Shown piece by piece: positions 5,210 to 5,642 of a DNA stretch of 5,642 nt. The position numbers and the translations under genes are program-made. Source of the stretch: a bacterium (GTDB taxonomy: Bacteria; Omnitrophota; Gorgyraeia; Gygaellales; UBA12090). The stretch spans positions 1 through 5,642 of the forward strand of contig SCPY01000268.1 in assembly GCA_004299495.1 (NCBI GenBank), in the 5' to 3' direction. The number at the start of each line of letters is the position of its first letter. Position 1 is the stretch's first letter. The notes beneath the pieces were generated by a model. It searched no databases, had not been told where the DNA came from, and saw only the letters and a program-made list of their open reading frames with translations.

Positions 5210-5642
5210 ATGGCGAAGATAAAAGAAGTCCGGGATTTTTCCTATCCCCTGTATAACCGCATATTAACCTTGAAATTACCTGAGGTTTTATTCAAGGAAT
5301 TTTTTAAGTTGTTTTTATTTACTTCCGACAGGCAGAAGAAAAGGTTATTTACAGAAAGGCTGGGTTTTTTGCCGGCGCTTTCAGCTGATAAAGCCAAAGC
5401 GCGATGGGTCTGGGTGCACGCCAATGCCATCGGAGAAGTATCTGCTTTGCGCGAACTCATCCGGGTAATCAGGCAAAAATATCCTGACGCGCGCGTCCTG
5501 CTTACCAGCGCAAACCTTTCCGCGGATGAGAAGGCGAGGCAGATGAATATCTTTGATGTCGTAGCCTTTTTTCCTTATGACCTTAATTTTGCGCTAAAAA
5601 GGTTTATCGGGCATTTTAGGGTTGTGGCCGTGATTATCACGG
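5210..5642 (+). CDS. kdtA: 3-deoxy-D-manno-octulosonic acid (Kdo) transferase, 5' part (cut by window edge)
   Basis: The first 144 residues of a WaaA/KdtA protein are visible. YPLYNRIL (12-19) fits the family's YNxLL start, RLGFLP (50-55) precedes the first Rossmann strand, and WVWVHANAIGEVSAL (66-80) is the hallmark block, normally WIHAVSVGE. Its Glu76 corresponds to the proposed catalytic base. Next come VLLTSANLSADEKAR and FFPYDLNFALKRFI, the equivalent of the family YLPYDLP block, and the visible part ends just before the expected ETELWPN motif. The enzyme adds Kdo from CMP-Kdo to lipid A precursors at the inner membrane. The usual N-terminal membrane helix is weak here (about residues 18-37, interrupted by charges). 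No Shine-Dalgarno precedes ATG 5210; the TAA of the 26-codon relic lies 11 bases before it, so reinitiation is plausible. The frame is open upstream to 5114, and GTG 5177 is a less likely start. Confidence 0.88.
   Translation, partial: MAKIKEVRDFSYPLYNRILTLKLPEVLFKEFFKLFLFTSDRQKKRLFTERLGFLPALSADKAKARWVWVHANAIGEVSALRELIRVIRQKYPDARVLLTSANLSADEKARQMNIFDVVAFFPYDLNFALKRFIGHFRVVAVIIT

Overview
All genes in this window lie on the plus strand. They look like a cell-envelope and extracellular-polysaccharide (EPS) neighbourhood from an uncultured Gram-negative bacterium. The start of a Kdo transferase (kdtA/waaA) implies an LPS-type outer membrane. The MarR_EPS-type regulator and WalW-type deacetylase are families typical of EPS loci. 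Gene style (AT-leaning third positions, tight spacing, several starts without a good Shine-Dalgarno) would fit a group such as Omnitrophota, but taxonomy is an inference and cannot be fixed from this sequence.

Layout: (1) 1-1086, a glycosyltransferase of the MGDG-synthase/UgtP type, missing only its first few codons at the left edge. (2) 1092-2650, a three-gene cassette behind its own promoter: a small two-helix membrane protein, a free-standing 89-residue domain, and a trypsin-like serine peptidase whose N-terminal domain is a paralogue of that free-standing domain. (3) 2705-4691, a second promoter followed by a WalW-like polysaccharide deacetylase overlapping a two-lobed GNAT acyltransferase; the pair probably modifies amino sugars or other positions on a surface glycan. 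(4) 4691-5642, an inverted repeat and a third promoter, then a MarR_EPS-family winged-helix regulator, a decayed stub of a sugar-nucleotide transferase (RmlA/RfbA type), and the 5' part of kdtA, cut by the right edge.

The most noteworthy observation is the stub at 5118-about 5200. The ATGA overlap with the regulator, the start and the signature region of a glucose-1-phosphate thymidylyltransferase-like gene remain, with a one-base frameshift and changes in the nucleotide-binding glycines. The rest of that gene is gone and kdtA follows at once. This looks like an operon rewired by deletion, leaving kdtA behind an EPS regulator and a 26-codon leader peptide. Two other points deserve attention: the duplicated peptidase N-terminal domain, and two promoters with extended -10 boxes placed so close to their ATGs that the transcripts should be almost leaderless.

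No RNA genes, CRISPR arrays, insertion sequences or minus-strand genes were supported. No gene-free stretch exceeds 300 bases.
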